From Pseudomonadota bacterium (GTDB lineage Bacteria; Pseudomonadota; Alphaproteobacteria; Rhizobiales; Rhizobiaceae), in contig JAEXMK010000083.1 of NCBI GenBank assembly GCA_023444445.1, forward strand, positions 1 to 57,082: a DNA stretch of 57,082 nucleotides, given 5' to 3'. Below, one piece after another: positions 1-8,790 of the stretch. Position numbers and translations under genes: made by a program. The notes under the pieces were generated by a model. That model saw only the letters and a list, made by a program, of their open reading frames with translations. It ran no database searches and was not told the DNA's origin. Numbering within the stretch: the first letter of the stretch is position 1; each line of letters starts with the position of its first letter.

Positions 1-1
1 T

Positions 2-337
2 TGCGGTATTTCCATGAAGGGCATCGATATCGTCGTGAACGGCAATATCGGCCATATGTCTGCCTTCATGGGTCAGTCCGGCCATCTCGTCGTCTGCGGC
101 GATGCAGGCGATGCGCTGGGCGACAGCCTTTATGAGGCGAAGCTGTTCGTGCGTGGATCGGTGAAGAGCCTCGGTGCGGATTGCATCGAAAAGGAAATGC
201 GCCCGGAACATCTCGAAAAGCTTGCCGAACTCCTCGAAAGGGCCGGCGTCACGGATGTCAACCCCGCTGAGTTCAAGCGCTACGGCTCGGCCCGTACGCT
301 CTATAATTTCAACATCGACAACGCCGACGCGTATTGA
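2..337 (+). CDS. glxC: GlxC-like GXGXG-domain protein, C-terminal part (partial)
   Basis: The reading frame is open from the first bases of the window, so the true start lies upstream; about 111 residues remain. The stretch GDAGDALGDSLYEAKLFV and the following VRGSVKSLG match the glycine-rich beta-helix (GXGXG) domain found at the C-terminus of glutamate synthase large subunits and as the stand-alone GlxC/MgsB protein. In rhizobia GlxB (glutamine amidotransferase), GlxC and GlxD are separate proteins that together resemble GltB. The homologous MgsABC complex is N-methylglutamate synthase. glxD follows after 16 bases, consistent with one operon. Which reaction is catalysed here cannot be decided from sequence. 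Confidence 0.85.
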   Translation, partial: CGISMKGIDIVVNGNIGHMSAFMGQSGHLVVCGDAGDALGDSLYEAKLFVRGSVKSLGADCIEKEMRPEHLEKLAELLERAGVTDVNPAEFKRYGSARTLYNFNIDNADAY

Positions 338-353
338 GGCGAGGGATATTCAG

Positions 354-1682
354 ATGAGCTATCACAACCCCTTAACCCCGCCGCGCAAATCCGCAACCTT
401 TGACGATCATACGCTGGCGGAAATCCGCCGCGCGGCGGCGACCGGAATTTACGACATTCGCGGGGCGGGCACCAAGCGCAAGGTACCGCATTTCGATGAC
501 CTGCTTTTTCTCGGCGCCTCCATCTCGCGTTACCCGCTCGAAGGCTATCGTGAAAAATGCGATACCACCGTCACACTCGGAACGCGTTTCGCCAAGAAGC
601 CGATCACGCTGAAAACGCCGATCACCATTGCCGGCATGAGTTTTGGCGCGCTTTCGGGCAACGCCAAGGAAGCCCTTGGCCGTGGCGCGACCATTGCCGG
701 CACGTCCACCACGACGGGCGATGGCGGTATGACGGACGAGGAGCGTGGCCACAGCCAGACGCTGGTTTACCAGTATCTTCCATCCCGTTACGGCATGAAC
801 CCGAAAGACCTGCGCCGTGCGGACGCCATCGAGGTGGTGGTCGGCCAGGGGGCGAAGCCGGGCGGTGGCGGTATGTTGCTTGGCCAGAAGATTTCCGATC
901 GCGTCGCCAATATGCGCAACCTGCCGAAAGGCATCGACCAGCGCTCCGCCTGCCGCCACCCTGATTGGACCGGTCCTGACGATCTGGAAATCAAGATACT
1001 CGAACTGCGGGAAATTACCGACTGGGAAAAGCCGATCTATATCAAGGTCGGCGGCGCGCGCCCCTATTACGATACGGCGCTCGCGGTGAAGGCCGGCGCC
1101 GATGTGGTGGTGCTTGATGGTATGCAGGGCGGCACGGCAGCCACGCAGGATGTCTTTATCGAAAATGTCGGCATGCCGACACTCGCCTGCATTCGCCCCG
1201 CCGTTCAGGCGCTTCAGGATCTCGGGATGCACCGCAAGGTGCAGCTCATCGTTTCCGGCGGCATCCGTTCGGGTGCGGATGTTGCAAAGGCGCTGGCGTT
1301 GGGTGCGGATGCGGTTGCAATCGGCACGGCGGCGCTGGTTGCGCTCGGCGATAATGATCCGAAATGGGAAGAGGAATATCAGAAACTCGGCACAACGGCC
1401 GGCGCTTACGATGACTGGCACGAGGGCAAAGATCCCGCCGGCATCACCACGCAGGATCCGGAACTTGCGGCGCGCCTCGATCCCGTCGCCGCTGGTCGTC
1501 GGCTTGCCAATTATCTGAAGGTCATGACGCTCGAGGCGCAGACCATCGCGCGTGCCTGCGGCAAGAACCATCTCCATAATCTGGAGCCGGAAGATCTGGT
1601 GGCGCTGACGATGGAGGCTGCCGCCATGGCGCAGGTTCCGCTGGCGGGAACCAACTGGTTCCCGGGCAAGGTCAGCTTTTAA
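354..1682 (+). CDS. glxD: GlxD-like FMN-binding glutamate synthase domain protein
   Basis: 442 residues, homologous to the central FMN/synthase domain of glutamate synthase. The ATG at 354 is preferred over upstream in-frame starts because GAGGG lies 8 to 12 bases before it and it directly follows glxC. Visible motifs are GMSFGALSGNAKEALGRGA near residue 95, the barrel strands VGGARPYYDTALAVKAGADV and LIVSGGIRSGADVAKAL, and the late motif PAGITTQDPEL. In iron-sulfur-containing relatives the segment before GI-TQDP carries cluster cysteines; here it reads AYDDWHEGKDPAG, with no cysteine. That argues for an FMN-only enzyme such as N-methylglutamate synthase subunit C or a glutamate synthase-like protein of unknown substrate. 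A strong terminator follows. Confidence 0.88.
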   Translation: MSYHNPLTPPRKSATFDDHTLAEIRRAAATGIYDIRGAGTKRKVPHFDDLLFLGASISRYPLEGYREKCDTTVTLGTRFAKKPITLKTPITIAGMSFGALSGNAKEALGRGATIAGTSTTTGDGGMTDEERGHSQTLVYQYLPSRYGMNPKDLRRADAIEVVVGQGAKPGGGGMLLGQKISDRVANMRNLPKGIDQRSACRHPDWTGPDDLEIKILELREITDWEKPIYIKVGGARPYYDTALAVKAGADVVVLDGMQGGTAATQDVFIENVGMPTLACIRPAVQALQDLGMHRKVQLIVSGGIRSGADVAKALALGADAVAIGTAALVALGDNDPKWEEEYQKLGTTAGAYDDWHEGKDPAGITTQDPELAARLDPVAAGRRLANYLKVMTLEAQTIARACGKNHLHNLEPEDLVALTMEAAAMAQVPLAGTNWFPGKVSF

Positions 1683-1694
1683 GCCATAAGAATG

Positions 1695-1730
1695 GACGGG
1701 CGCATTTGGGAGGATGTGCCCGTCTTTTTT
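1695..1730 (+). terminator. Rho-independent terminator after glxD
   Basis: An 11-bp stem, GACGGGCGCAT (1695-1705) with ATGTGCCCGTC (1714-1724), containing one G-T pair, an 8-base loop, then six T. It should separate glx transcription from glnT, which then needs its own promoter or depends on readthrough. Confidence 0.85.
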
Positions 1731-1766
1731 CAATGAAGTGTCTGATACCAAAAAAAGGGGAATGAC

Positions 1767-3074
1767 GTGACACTGGACCTCTCCAAATTTGCTGCCGACA
1801 AGGGCATCAAATATTTCATGATCAGCTATACCGATCTCTTCGGTGGCCAGCGCGCCAAACTGGTGCCGGCGGAAGCGATCGCAGACATGCAAAAGGATGG
1901 CGCGGGTTTTGCCGGTTTCGCCACCTGGTTCGATCTGACGCCTGCCCATCCCGATCTTTTTGCCGTGCCGGATGCCTCTTCGGTCATCCAGCTTCCTTGG
2001 AAGAAGGATGTCGCCTGGGTCGCTGCCGATTGTGTCATGGAAGACCAGCCGGTGGAGCAGGCGCCGCGTGTGGTCCTGAAAAAGCTTATCGCGGAGGCGG
2101 CAGGCGAGGGGCTGAGGGTCAAGACGGGTGTCGAGCCGGAATTTTTTCTGATTTCGCCTGATGGTGCGAAAATCTCCGACGAATACGACACGGCGGAAAA
2201 ACCCTGCTACGACCAGCAGGCCGTCATGCGCCGTTACGATGTGATCGCCGAGATTTGCGATTACATGCTCGAGCTTGGCTGGAAGCCCTATCAGAACGAC
2301 CATGAGGACGCGAATGGCCAGTTCGAGATGAACTGGGAATATGATGACGCGCTGCAGACTGCCGACAAACATTCCTTTTTCAAGTTCATGGTGAAGTCCG
2401 TTGCCGAAAAGCACGGACTGCGTGCCACCTTCATGCCCAAACCGTTCAAGGGGCTGACCGGCAACGGTTGCCATGCCCATATCTCGGTGTGGGACCTCGA
2501 CGGCAAGGTCAATGCCTTCGCCGACAAGGCAATGCCCTTCGGACTGTCGGCCAAGGGCAAGACCTTTCTTGGCGGCATCATGAAACACGCGTCCGCGCTT
2601 GCGGCCGTCACCAATCCGACAGTCAATTCATACAAGCGCATCAACGCCCCCCGCACCATTTCCGGCGCGACCTGGGCACCGAATACGGTGACCTGGACCG
2701 GCAATAACCGAACCCATATGGTGCGCGTGCCGGGGCCGGGGCGGTTTGAACTGCGCCTGCCGGATGGTGCGGTGAACCCCTATCTGCTGCAGGCCATCAT
2801 CATCGCTGCCGGCCTCTCCGGTGTCCGTTCCAAGGCCGATCCTGGCCGGCACTACGATATCGACATGTATCGTGAAGGCCATACCGTCACGGACGCACCG
2901 AAGCTGCCGCTCAATCTTCTCGATGCGCTGCGCGAATATGAGAAGGATACGGTGTTGCAGCAGGCGCTCGGCATGGAGTTCTCGAAGGCCTATCTGAAGC
3001 TCAAGCAGAGTGAGTGGAACAGCTATTGCGCGCAGTTCACCGCCTGGGAGCATCAAACCACGCTCGACGTCTGA
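1767..3074 (+). CDS. glnT: Glutamine synthetase type III (GlnT / gamma-glutamylmethylamide synthetase family)
   Basis: 435 residues, the usual length of rhizobial GlnT. The GTG start has AAGGGG 7 bases upstream. N-terminal beta-grasp (YTDLFGGQRAKLVPAEAI) is followed by the catalytic domain: VEPEFFLI and DANGQFEMNW carry metal-binding Glu residues, GNGCHAHISVW holds the ATP/metal histidine region, and NSYKRINAPRTISGATWAP is the usual NxYKR-type segment. The enzyme ligates an amine to glutamate using ATP. Enzymes of this subgroup accept ammonia or, in methylotrophs (GmaS), methylamine. Its position between glxCD and purU favours a role in methylamine or other C1-nitrogen metabolism, but this is inference. 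Confidence 0.9.
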   Translation: MTLDLSKFAADKGIKYFMISYTDLFGGQRAKLVPAEAIADMQKDGAGFAGFATWFDLTPAHPDLFAVPDASSVIQLPWKKDVAWVAADCVMEDQPVEQAPRVVLKKLIAEAAGEGLRVKTGVEPEFFLISPDGAKISDEYDTAEKPCYDQQAVMRRYDVIAEICDYMLELGWKPYQNDHEDANGQFEMNWEYDDALQTADKHSFFKFMVKSVAEKHGLRATFMPKPFKGLTGNGCHAHISVWDLDGKVNAFADKAMPFGLSAKGKTFLGGIMKHASALAAVTNPTVNSYKRINAPRTISGATWAPNTVTWTGNNRTHMVRVPGPGRFELRLPDGAVNPYLLQAIIIAAGLSGVRSKADPGRHYDIDMYREGHTVTDAPKLPLNLLDALREYEKDTVLQQALGMEFSKAYLKLKQSEWNSYCAQFTAWEHQTTLDV

Positions 3075-3106
3075 GCCCGGTTTTCCCCGCCGCCCTTGCG
3101 GCTTTT

Positions 3107-3136
3107 CCCGCGCGCGTCAAAACCGCGCGGGCTTTT
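3107..3136 (+). terminator. Terminator-like hairpin after glnT
   Basis: CCCGCGCG (3107-3114) can pair with CGCGCGGG (3124-3131) over a 9-base loop, followed by CTTTT. The hairpin sits between glnT and purU and may reduce rather than stop transcription. Confidence 0.55.
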
Positions 3137-3164
3137 CCCATATCGATGACAGAGAGATCGCCAG

Positions 3165-4049
3165 ATGACGAACTTCGTCCTGACCGTAACATGCAAATCC
3201 ACCCGTGGCATCGTTGCCGCCCTTTCAGGTCTGCTGGCGGAGAAAGGCTGCAACATCGTCGACAGTTCGCAGTTCGACGATCTCGGCACCGGGCGCTTTT
3301 TCATGCGTGTGGGTTTCATCTCCGAGGAAGGTGCGACGCGGGATGAGCTGATGGCGGGGCTCGCGCCGATTTCGAAGACATTCGGCATGGAGGTGGCGCT
3401 GCATGATCAGGCTGAGCGGGTGAAGGTTATGCTGATGGTCTCGCGCTTCGGCCATTGCCTCAATGACCTGCTCTATCGCTGGCGCATCGGAGCCTTGCCG
3501 ATTGACATCGTCGGTGTCGTCTCCAACCATTTCGATTACCAGAAGGTGGTCGTCAATCACGACATTCCCTTTCATCATATTCCGGTGACGAAGGAGAACA
3601 AGCCGCAGGCGGAAGCCCGGATCATGGAGATCGCGGAAAGTACCGGCACGGAACTTGTCGTTCTGGCGCGCTACATGCAGGTGCTTTCCGACACGATGTG
3701 CGAGGCCATGTCTGGCAAGATCATCAATATACATCATTCCTTCCTGCCGTCGTTCAAGGGCGCAAACCCTTACAAGCAGGCCTATCAGCGCGGTGTAAAG
3801 CTGATCGGTGCGACGGCCCATTATGTGACGGCCGATCTGGATGAAGGGCCGATCATCGAGCAGGACACCGTTCGCATCACCCATGCCCAGTCGGCCGATG
3901 ATTATGTCTCGCTCGGCCGTGACGTGGAGGCGCAGGTGCTGGCGCGAGCCATCCACGCCCATATTCATCGACGCGTGTTTCTGAACGGCAGCCGGACGGT
4001 GGTGTTTCCACCCAGTCCCGGTTCCTATGCGTCGGAAAGGATGGGATGA
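3165..4049 (+). CDS. purU: Formyltetrahydrofolate deformylase
   Basis: 294 residues. Hydrolyses 10-formyl-tetrahydrofolate to formate and tetrahydrofolate in the cytosol, balancing the C1-folate pool. An N-terminal ACT domain (residues 1-80, beginning TVTCKSTRGIVAALSGLLAE) is followed by the formyltransferase fold. Catalytic residues are visible: Asn and His in NIHHSFLPSFKGANPY and the Asp in TADLDEGPIIEQD, the set expected of PurU. The ATG at 3165 has AGAGAG about 10 bases upstream. Rhizobial purU is often found with glx genes and with genes that feed C1 units from methylated amines into folate, which fits its neighbours here. Confidence 0.93.
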   Translation: MTNFVLTVTCKSTRGIVAALSGLLAEKGCNIVDSSQFDDLGTGRFFMRVGFISEEGATRDELMAGLAPISKTFGMEVALHDQAERVKVMLMVSRFGHCLNDLLYRWRIGALPIDIVGVVSNHFDYQKVVVNHDIPFHHIPVTKENKPQAEARIMEIAESTGTELVVLARYMQVLSDTMCEAMSGKIINIHHSFLPSFKGANPYKQAYQRGVKLIGATAHYVTADLDEGPIIEQDTVRITHAQSADDYVSLGRDVEAQVLARAIHAHIHRRVFLNGSRTVVFPPSPGSYASERMG

Positions 4050-4119
4050 GGCCTTCCGGGCAGGTCAGGCTGAGGGCGGCGCGTGAACTGTTGCCATAAA
4101 GGAGATGCGCAGCTAAATA

Positions 4120-4137
4120 AGTTGGTACGCCATAATA
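4120..4137 (+). promoter_or_regulatory. Putative GntR operator, site 1 (autoregulation)
   Basis: AGTTGGTACGCCATAATA, 47 bases before the GTG of the GntR gene. It matches 14 of 18 positions of the site at 8803-8820 (read on the minus strand) and contains the inverted half-sites TTGG/CCATA. FCD-type GntR proteins commonly bind short TGGTnnnnACCA-like repeats. The location suggests autoregulation. Confidence 0.6.
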
Positions 4138-4183
4138 TCAGGAGCCAGAACCTGCTTCTGCGCGCGGCGAGCGCAGGCGGGAT

Positions 4184-4900
4184 GTGCCAAAACGGGGTGA
4201 TACCATGACCGGTGCTTTGCAGGGAACTGCCATTCGTGTTGAGCGTCCGACAAAGACGCTGAGGGAACTCGCGCTCGACAAGGTGCGGGACGCGATCGTG
4301 AATGGTTATTTCCGCCCCGGCGACCGCCTCGTGGAGCGCGATCTCTGCGCCCAGCTTGGTGTTTCCCGCACCATTGTGCGCGAAGTTCTGCGGCATCTGG
4401 AATCCGAGGGGCTTGTGGCGAACCTGCCGAATAAAGGCCCGATGGTCGCGCTGCTCGATCTCGACGAGGCCAAGCAGATATACGAAATCCGCGGTGCGCT
4501 GGAGGGAATGGCGGCGCGTCTTTGCGCCGAACGCCGGGACCCCGCCATTGTCGAGGCACTGGAAGTTTCGCTCAGGCACATCCGCGATAGTTATGTCGCG
4601 AAGGATATGCCGGGCGTGCTGGCCCATACCTCGTCCTTCTACCAGACGCTGTTCAGCAAGATCGACCGACATGTCGCCTGGGGCGTCGTCAATCTGCTGA
4701 CGGTACGGATCAATCATCTGCGCTCCATGACCATCAAGACGAAAAGCCGCGATACCGAAGGTCCGGCCCAGATGCAAAAAATCGTCGAGGCCATCCGAAA
4801 GGGCGATGGTGATGCTGCTTACAAAGCCGCGCTTGATCATGTCACGAGCGCCTGTGCCATTGCCGAAGCCGTTCTGACGGCACAAAAAACCGCCGACTGA
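4184..4900 (+). CDS. GntR family transcriptional regulator, FCD domain
   Basis: 238 residues from the GTG at 4184; an ATG at 4205 is an alternative start. The N-terminal winged helix (about residues 18-80) includes LRELALDKVRDAIVNGYFRP, the recognition segment LGVSRTIVREVLRHLESEGL and wing residues NLPNKGPMVA. The C-terminal FCD effector domain (90-230) starts IYEIRGALEGMAARLCAER. FCD regulators usually sense small carboxylates or amino-acid-like ligands and often repress neighbouring catabolic genes. Near-identical inverted repeats occur before this gene, the transporter at 5086 and the operon at 8848, so it probably controls all three. Confidence 0.9.
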   Translation: MPKRGDTMTGALQGTAIRVERPTKTLRELALDKVRDAIVNGYFRPGDRLVERDLCAQLGVSRTIVREVLRHLESEGLVANLPNKGPMVALLDLDEAKQIYEIRGALEGMAARLCAERRDPAIVEALEVSLRHIRDSYVAKDMPGVLAHTSSFYQTLFSKIDRHVAWGVVNLLTVRINHLRSMTIKTKSRDTEGPAQMQKIVEAIRKGDGDAAYKAALDHVTSACAIAEAVLTAQKTAD

Positions 4901-5042
4901 CGGTTTTCGGCGATCCGACCATCCACGCCCTTGCGGTTTTCCCGTCAGGAATCGCAAGGCCGTGATTACTATTTTTTATCGTTGTTTTTCAGTAACTTAC
5001 AAAAATGCTTGACCGCTTATTGACAGGGCAAACCGTTTGGTG

Positions 5043-5060
5043 TGATGGTATGCCATAATA
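5043..5060 (+). promoter_or_regulatory. Putative GntR operator, site 2, with upstream TTGACA
   Basis: TGATGGTATGCCATAATA differs at one of 18 positions from site 3 (8803-8820, minus strand). A TTGACA at 5020-5025 could be a -35 element; no good -10 is evident at standard spacing, and the repeat would cover that region. It lies 26 bases before the transporter start at 5086. Confidence 0.7.
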
Positions 5061-5085
5061 AATAATATAAAGAGCGGAGCTTAAT

Positions 5086-5946
5086 ATGAACTGGAATCCG
5101 ATTTACCGGAAATGCACAGCCGTGCGCGCCAAAACCTTTCTGACGGGCGTTGCCATCACTCTTTTTGCCGGTGCTGCTGTTGCTCAGGACTGCACACCGA
5201 AAATATCCGACGATCATCTCATCAAGCCCGGTCATCTCGTCATGGCCACCAGCCCGACCCTACCGCCCATGGCCTATGCCGATCAGCAAGGTGTCCTTAA
5301 AGGGCTGCGCATTGAGCTTGGTTATGAAATCGCCAAACGTCTGTGCCTGAAGCCGGAATATATCAGCACCGAATATGCGACCATGGTGCCGGGCCTGCAG
5401 GGTGGCCGCTGGGACATGATCAATGCCGGCCTGTTCGTGACGGCAGAGCGACGCAAGATCCTGTTCATGATTCCCTATGAAAACCTCGCCATCAGCATTT
5501 CGACGGCGGTCGGCGCCTCTGATCCCATCACCAAAGTAGACGACCTCGCTGGCAAGGCCGTCAGCACCGATATTGGCGGTTATGCCGAGCGCAAGATCAA
5601 GGAACTGAACGAGGACTTCAAAAAGCGCGGTCTCGCGCCGATGACGATCAACCTCTTCGACAATTACGCGACCGTTTATCAGGCGTTGCGCGCCGGCCAG
5701 GTGCAGGCGGCAGTATCGATCGATCCGGTTGCCAAACAATATCAGGATCGCGGTGAATTCACCCACGCGCTATCAGGCATGTATCCCACACCTGGCTCGC
5801 TTTCCTTCGGCAGCAAGGACGTGGCCGACGCCGTTTCCGTTGCGCTGAAGGAGATGAGGGCCGACGGTTCCCTCGAAAAGCTGATGGGCGGTTACGGCGT
5901 CAGCATGGCGCCTGGCGACCTCGCCGTTCTCGGCCCGGAAGGCTGA
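5086..5946 (+). CDS. Polar amino acid ABC transporter, periplasmic binding protein
   Basis: 286 residues. An N-terminal signal peptide (positive residues, then the hydrophobic run FLTGVAITLFAGAAVA with likely cleavage after AVA) precedes a type II periplasmic binding fold of the PAAT family. Typical segments are LVMATSPTLPPMAYADQQG, LRIELGYEIAKRLCLKPEY, DMINAGLFVTAERRKILFM (ligand-site loop) and DDLAGKAVSTDIGGYAE. It captures a polar amino-acid-like solute for the permease and ATPase that follow. The GntR operator directly upstream suggests its ligand, or a product of it, is the inducer of the locus. Confidence 0.9.
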   Translation: MNWNPIYRKCTAVRAKTFLTGVAITLFAGAAVAQDCTPKISDDHLIKPGHLVMATSPTLPPMAYADQQGVLKGLRIELGYEIAKRLCLKPEYISTEYATMVPGLQGGRWDMINAGLFVTAERRKILFMIPYENLAISISTAVGASDPITKVDDLAGKAVSTDIGGYAERKIKELNEDFKKRGLAPMTINLFDNYATVYQALRAGQVQAAVSIDPVAKQYQDRGEFTHALSGMYPTPGSLSFGSKDVADAVSVALKEMRADGSLEKLMGGYGVSMAPGDLAVLGPEG

Positions 5947-5968
5947 ATTCCATCCATCTGAACTGTCA

Positions 5969-5994
5969 TCGCGGCGGGAAAGCTCTCGCCGCGA
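5969..5994 (+). other. Intercistronic hairpin between binding protein and permease genes
   Basis: TCGCGGCG (5969-5976) pairs perfectly with CGCCGCGA (5987-5994). There is no T run, so it is more likely to stabilise the upstream mRNA than to terminate. Such structures commonly raise binding-protein levels over permease levels. Confidence 0.55.
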
Positions 5995-6021
5995 CCGCTC
6001 CCGCTTGAATTGGAGAAAGAC

Positions 6022-6710
6022 GTGAAGGGTTGGAACTGGGAAGGTTTCTTTGAATATCTGACGAATTACTATCTGTTCGAGGGCGCGCTGGTGACGCTCG
6101 GCCTCACGGTTTTCGCCATGACGGCCGGCCTTGCGCTGGGCTTTGTCATTGCTGTCATGCGCATGTCGAAATACCGCGTCCTGTCAGGGCCGGCCTATTT
6201 CTACACATGGATCTTTCGTGGCACGCCGCTATTGGTGCAGCTCATCATCATCTATACCGGTCTGCCGCAGATCGGCATCAAGCTGACGGTTCTGCAATCA
6301 ACGCTGATCGGCCTGTCGCTCTGTGAAGCGGCCTATCTGTCGGAAATTGTCCGGGCGGGCATTGCCGCGGTTCCAAAGGGCCAGATCAATGCAGCGCGTG
6401 CCATCGGCATGACCGAGGCACAGGTAATGCGATACATCGTTGCGCCGCAGGCTTTCCGCATCATCATTCCGCCGCTTGGCAATTCCGTCAACGGCGTGCT
6501 CAAGACGACGTCGATCGCCTCGATCATTTCCATGGAAGAACTTCTGCGCCGCACGCAGGTGCTCATTCAGGAAAAGTTCCTGGTTCTTGAGCTCTTCATG
6601 GTCGCAGCCCTTATTACCTTGCCATGACGACCGCTTGGGAACTGATCCAGCGCCGGATCGAAAAGCGGTTCGGCAAGGCCTATGGCCCCATGATGACTGA
6701 CGTGCATTAA
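6022..6710 (+). pseudogene. Amino acid ABC transporter permease, frameshifted near the C-terminus
   Basis: The GTG at 6022 is the best start (GGAGAAAG at 6012-6019); a TTG at 6010 is possible. The frame encodes a HisM/GlnP-type permease with EFFEYLTNYYLF-like N-terminus, several membrane segments, and the EAA loop AARAIGMTEAQVMRYIVAPQ. It then breaks at ALITLP-stop (6627). Inserting one T after 6612 restores ALYYLAMTTAWELIQRRIEK and continues to a TAA at 6708-6710, exactly the expected permease end. The rest of the protein looks conserved. Either the gene carries a recent one-base deletion removing the last membrane helix, or the base was missed in sequencing. Confidence 0.8.
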
Positions 6711-6721
6711 GGAGCGGTCCG

Positions 6722-7471
6722 ATGTCGCAAGTAACCAGCATGATCGAACTACAATCCGTCAACAAATGGTACGGCCCGAATTTTCAGGTCCTGACCAATT
6801 GCAGCCTGACTGTCTCCAAGGGCGAAGTCGTCGTAATCTGCGGGCCTTCCGGTTCCGGAAAATCGACGCTGATCAAATGCGTCAATGCACTGGAGACGAT
6901 TGGCAACGGCGTCATCACCGTCAACGGTGTGGAGGTGACAAACCCGAAGACTGATATGCCGAAACTGCGCTCCAAAGTGGGCATGGTGTTCCAGCATTTC
7001 GAACTTTTCCCGCATATGACGATCCTTGAAAATCTCTGCATCGGACAGGAGAAGGTTTTGGGCCGTTCGTCGGCGGAAGCGCTGGCCAAGGCCAATACCC
7101 TTCTCGAACGGGTGGGATTGACGGCGCATTCCAGGAAATATCCCGGGCAATTGTCGGGCGGTCAGCAGCAGCGCGTCGCCATTGCCCGTGCGCTGGCGAT
7201 GGACCCGGTCGCCATGCTGTTCGATGAGCCGACATCGGCGCTCGATCCGGAAATGATCAACGAGGTCCTCGACGTCATGGTCTCGCTCGCGCAGGAGGGC
7301 ATGACGATGATGGTGGTGACGCATGAGATGGGTTTTGCCCGCAAGGTGGCGGACCGTATCGTCTTCATGGATGGCGGCGAAATCGTCGAGATCGGAGAGG
7401 GCGACGATTTCTTCACTCGTCCGAAAACGGAACGAGCTCGCTCCTTCCTGTCGAAAATCCTGGCCCACTAG
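6722..7471 (+). CDS. Amino acid ABC transporter ATP-binding protein (GlnQ/HisP type)
   Basis: 249 residues with Walker [14 protein letters not shown], signature [15 protein letters not shown], Walker [16 protein letters not shown] and H-loop [13 protein letters not shown] lies 8 bases before the ATG. It energises the transporter formed with the binding protein at 5086 and the permease at 6022; all three lie on one strand with short gaps. Members of this family import polar amino acids or opines. It appears intact although the permease in front of it is frameshifted. Confidence 0.93.
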   Translation: MSQVTSMIELQSVNKWYGPNFQVLTNCSLTVSKGEVVVICGPSGSGKSTLIKCVNALETIGNGVITVNGVEVTNPKTDMPKLRSKVGMVFQHFELFPHMTILENLCIGQEKVLGRSSAEALAKANTLLERVGLTAHSRKYPGQLSGGQQQRVAIARALAMDPVAMLFDEPTSALDPEMINEVLDVMVSLAQEGMTMMVVTHEMGFARKVADRIVFMDGGEIVEIGEGDDFFTRPKTERARSFLSKILAH

Positions 7472-7551
7472 GTGCATGCATGCCGGAGCAGGTGTCTAAA
7501 CCCGCTTCGGCCATTCCGAACAACACAGTCCGATATTGGCGGAGAACCGCA

Positions 7552-8730
7552 ATGATAAACCGTGTCCTGATGCCTCGCGAAATGCTGATCGGCGGCGGCA
7601 GCCGTTTTCGATTGCCGGCTGTGGTAAAATCGCTGGGAGTCATTCGGCCGCTGCTGGTCTGCGATCCTGTGATGCAGAAGCTCGGCCACGCCGAGGCGCT
7701 TTTGCAGGCGCTTGCCGGGGAAGGTATCGAAGCCGCCGTGTTCTCCGACGTCGTGGAGGACCCGACAGATATATCCATCTCTGCTCTGGTGAAACGAATT
7801 TCCGATGGCGCCCACGATAGTCTCGTCGCACTCGGCGGCGGCAGTGCCATGGATACTGCCAAGGCGGGCGCGATCGTGGCAACAAGTGGAGAAGATTTGC
7901 GATCCCTGAAAGTGCCTCGGATCGTGGATTTCGCCGTCATGCCAGTAATCGCAATTCCAACGACGGCCGGAACCGGATCGGAGGTGACGCGCGCCGCCGT
8001 CGTGACCGATACGGGGGCAAGCGAAAAAATGCTGATCCTTGGTACCGCCGCTTTGCCTGTCGCCGCCATCATCGATTACGAACTGACGCTGAGCTGCCCC
8101 TACCGGGTCACGGTTGATACCGGCATCGATGCGTTGACCCATGCACTGGAGGCGCTGGTCAACCGCAATGGCAACGCCCATTCCGAAGCGCTGGCGCTTT
8201 CCGCGCTGAAGCTGATCGGCGCAAATCTACAAAAAGTGGCAGATAATCCTGATGACCGGGATGCGCGTGAAGCAATGATGCTGGGCGCAACCCATGCCGG
8301 GCTTGCCGTCTCCAATACATCGACCGCCCTGATCCATGGTCTCAGCCGGCCGGTAGGTGCTTTTTTCCATGTGCCGCATGGCATGTCGAACGCGATGGTG
8401 CTGCCACTCGTCACGCTGTTCTCGCTGAATTCCGCTTTACCGCAGTATGCCGCCGCCGCCCATGCACTGGGTTGTGCTAGTCCCGCGGATAGCGACCAGA
8501 TTGCTGGTACGAAGCTCGTGGAGGACTTCATCGGCCTGAACAGGCGGCTGAAGGTGCCGACCCTGCAAGAGTTCGGCATCGACAGGAGCCGCTATCTCGA
8601 ACTTTTGCCGGAAATGGTGCGTCAGGGTCTCGCTTCCGGCACCCCGGCGAATAACCCCCGGGTCCCTACAGTTGCGGAAATGACGCGTCTGTACGAGCTC
8701 GCTTATGACGGAAGCGTCGTGAAATTTTAG
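7552..8730 (+). CDS. Iron-containing alcohol dehydrogenase
   Basis: 392 residues from the ATG at 7552, which has GGAG 7 bases upstream; an in-frame upstream start at 7480 adds 24 unrelated-looking residues. Group III ADH features: nucleotide-binding GGGSAMDTAKAGA, PTTAGTGSEVT, and metal ligands Asp and His in DTGIDALTHALEA plus two His in LIHGLSRPVGAFFHVPHG. These enzymes interconvert alcohols and aldehydes or semialdehydes with NAD(P). It lies between the amino acid transporter and the monooxygenase operon under the putative GntR regulator. It may therefore act on an aldehyde or hydroxy acid intermediate of the same pathway; the substrate cannot be read from sequence. Confidence 0.9.
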   Translation: MINRVLMPREMLIGGGSRFRLPAVVKSLGVIRPLLVCDPVMQKLGHAEALLQALAGEGIEAAVFSDVVEDPTDISISALVKRISDGAHDSLVALGGGSAMDTAKAGAIVATSGEDLRSLKVPRIVDFAVMPVIAIPTTAGTGSEVTRAAVVTDTGASEKMLILGTAALPVAAIIDYELTLSCPYRVTVDTGIDALTHALEALVNRNGNAHSEALALSALKLIGANLQKVADNPDDRDAREAMMLGATHAGLAVSNTSTALIHGLSRPVGAFFHVPHGMSNAMVLPLVTLFSLNSALPQYAAAAHALGCASPADSDQIAGTKLVEDFIGLNRRLKVPTLQEFGIDRSRYLELLPEMVRQGLASGTPANNPRVPTVAEMTRLYELAYDGSVVKF

Positions 8731-8790
8731 TCCATAAATCGCTGTTAAAATTGATGATTTCCGACTTTCGGACGAAAAAGCATACGCTAC

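Noticed and set aside
372..2588. A 738-codon minus-strand open frame
   Set aside because: Lies opposite glxD and glnT, has no recognisable motifs and no ribosome site; a high-GC antisense shadow.
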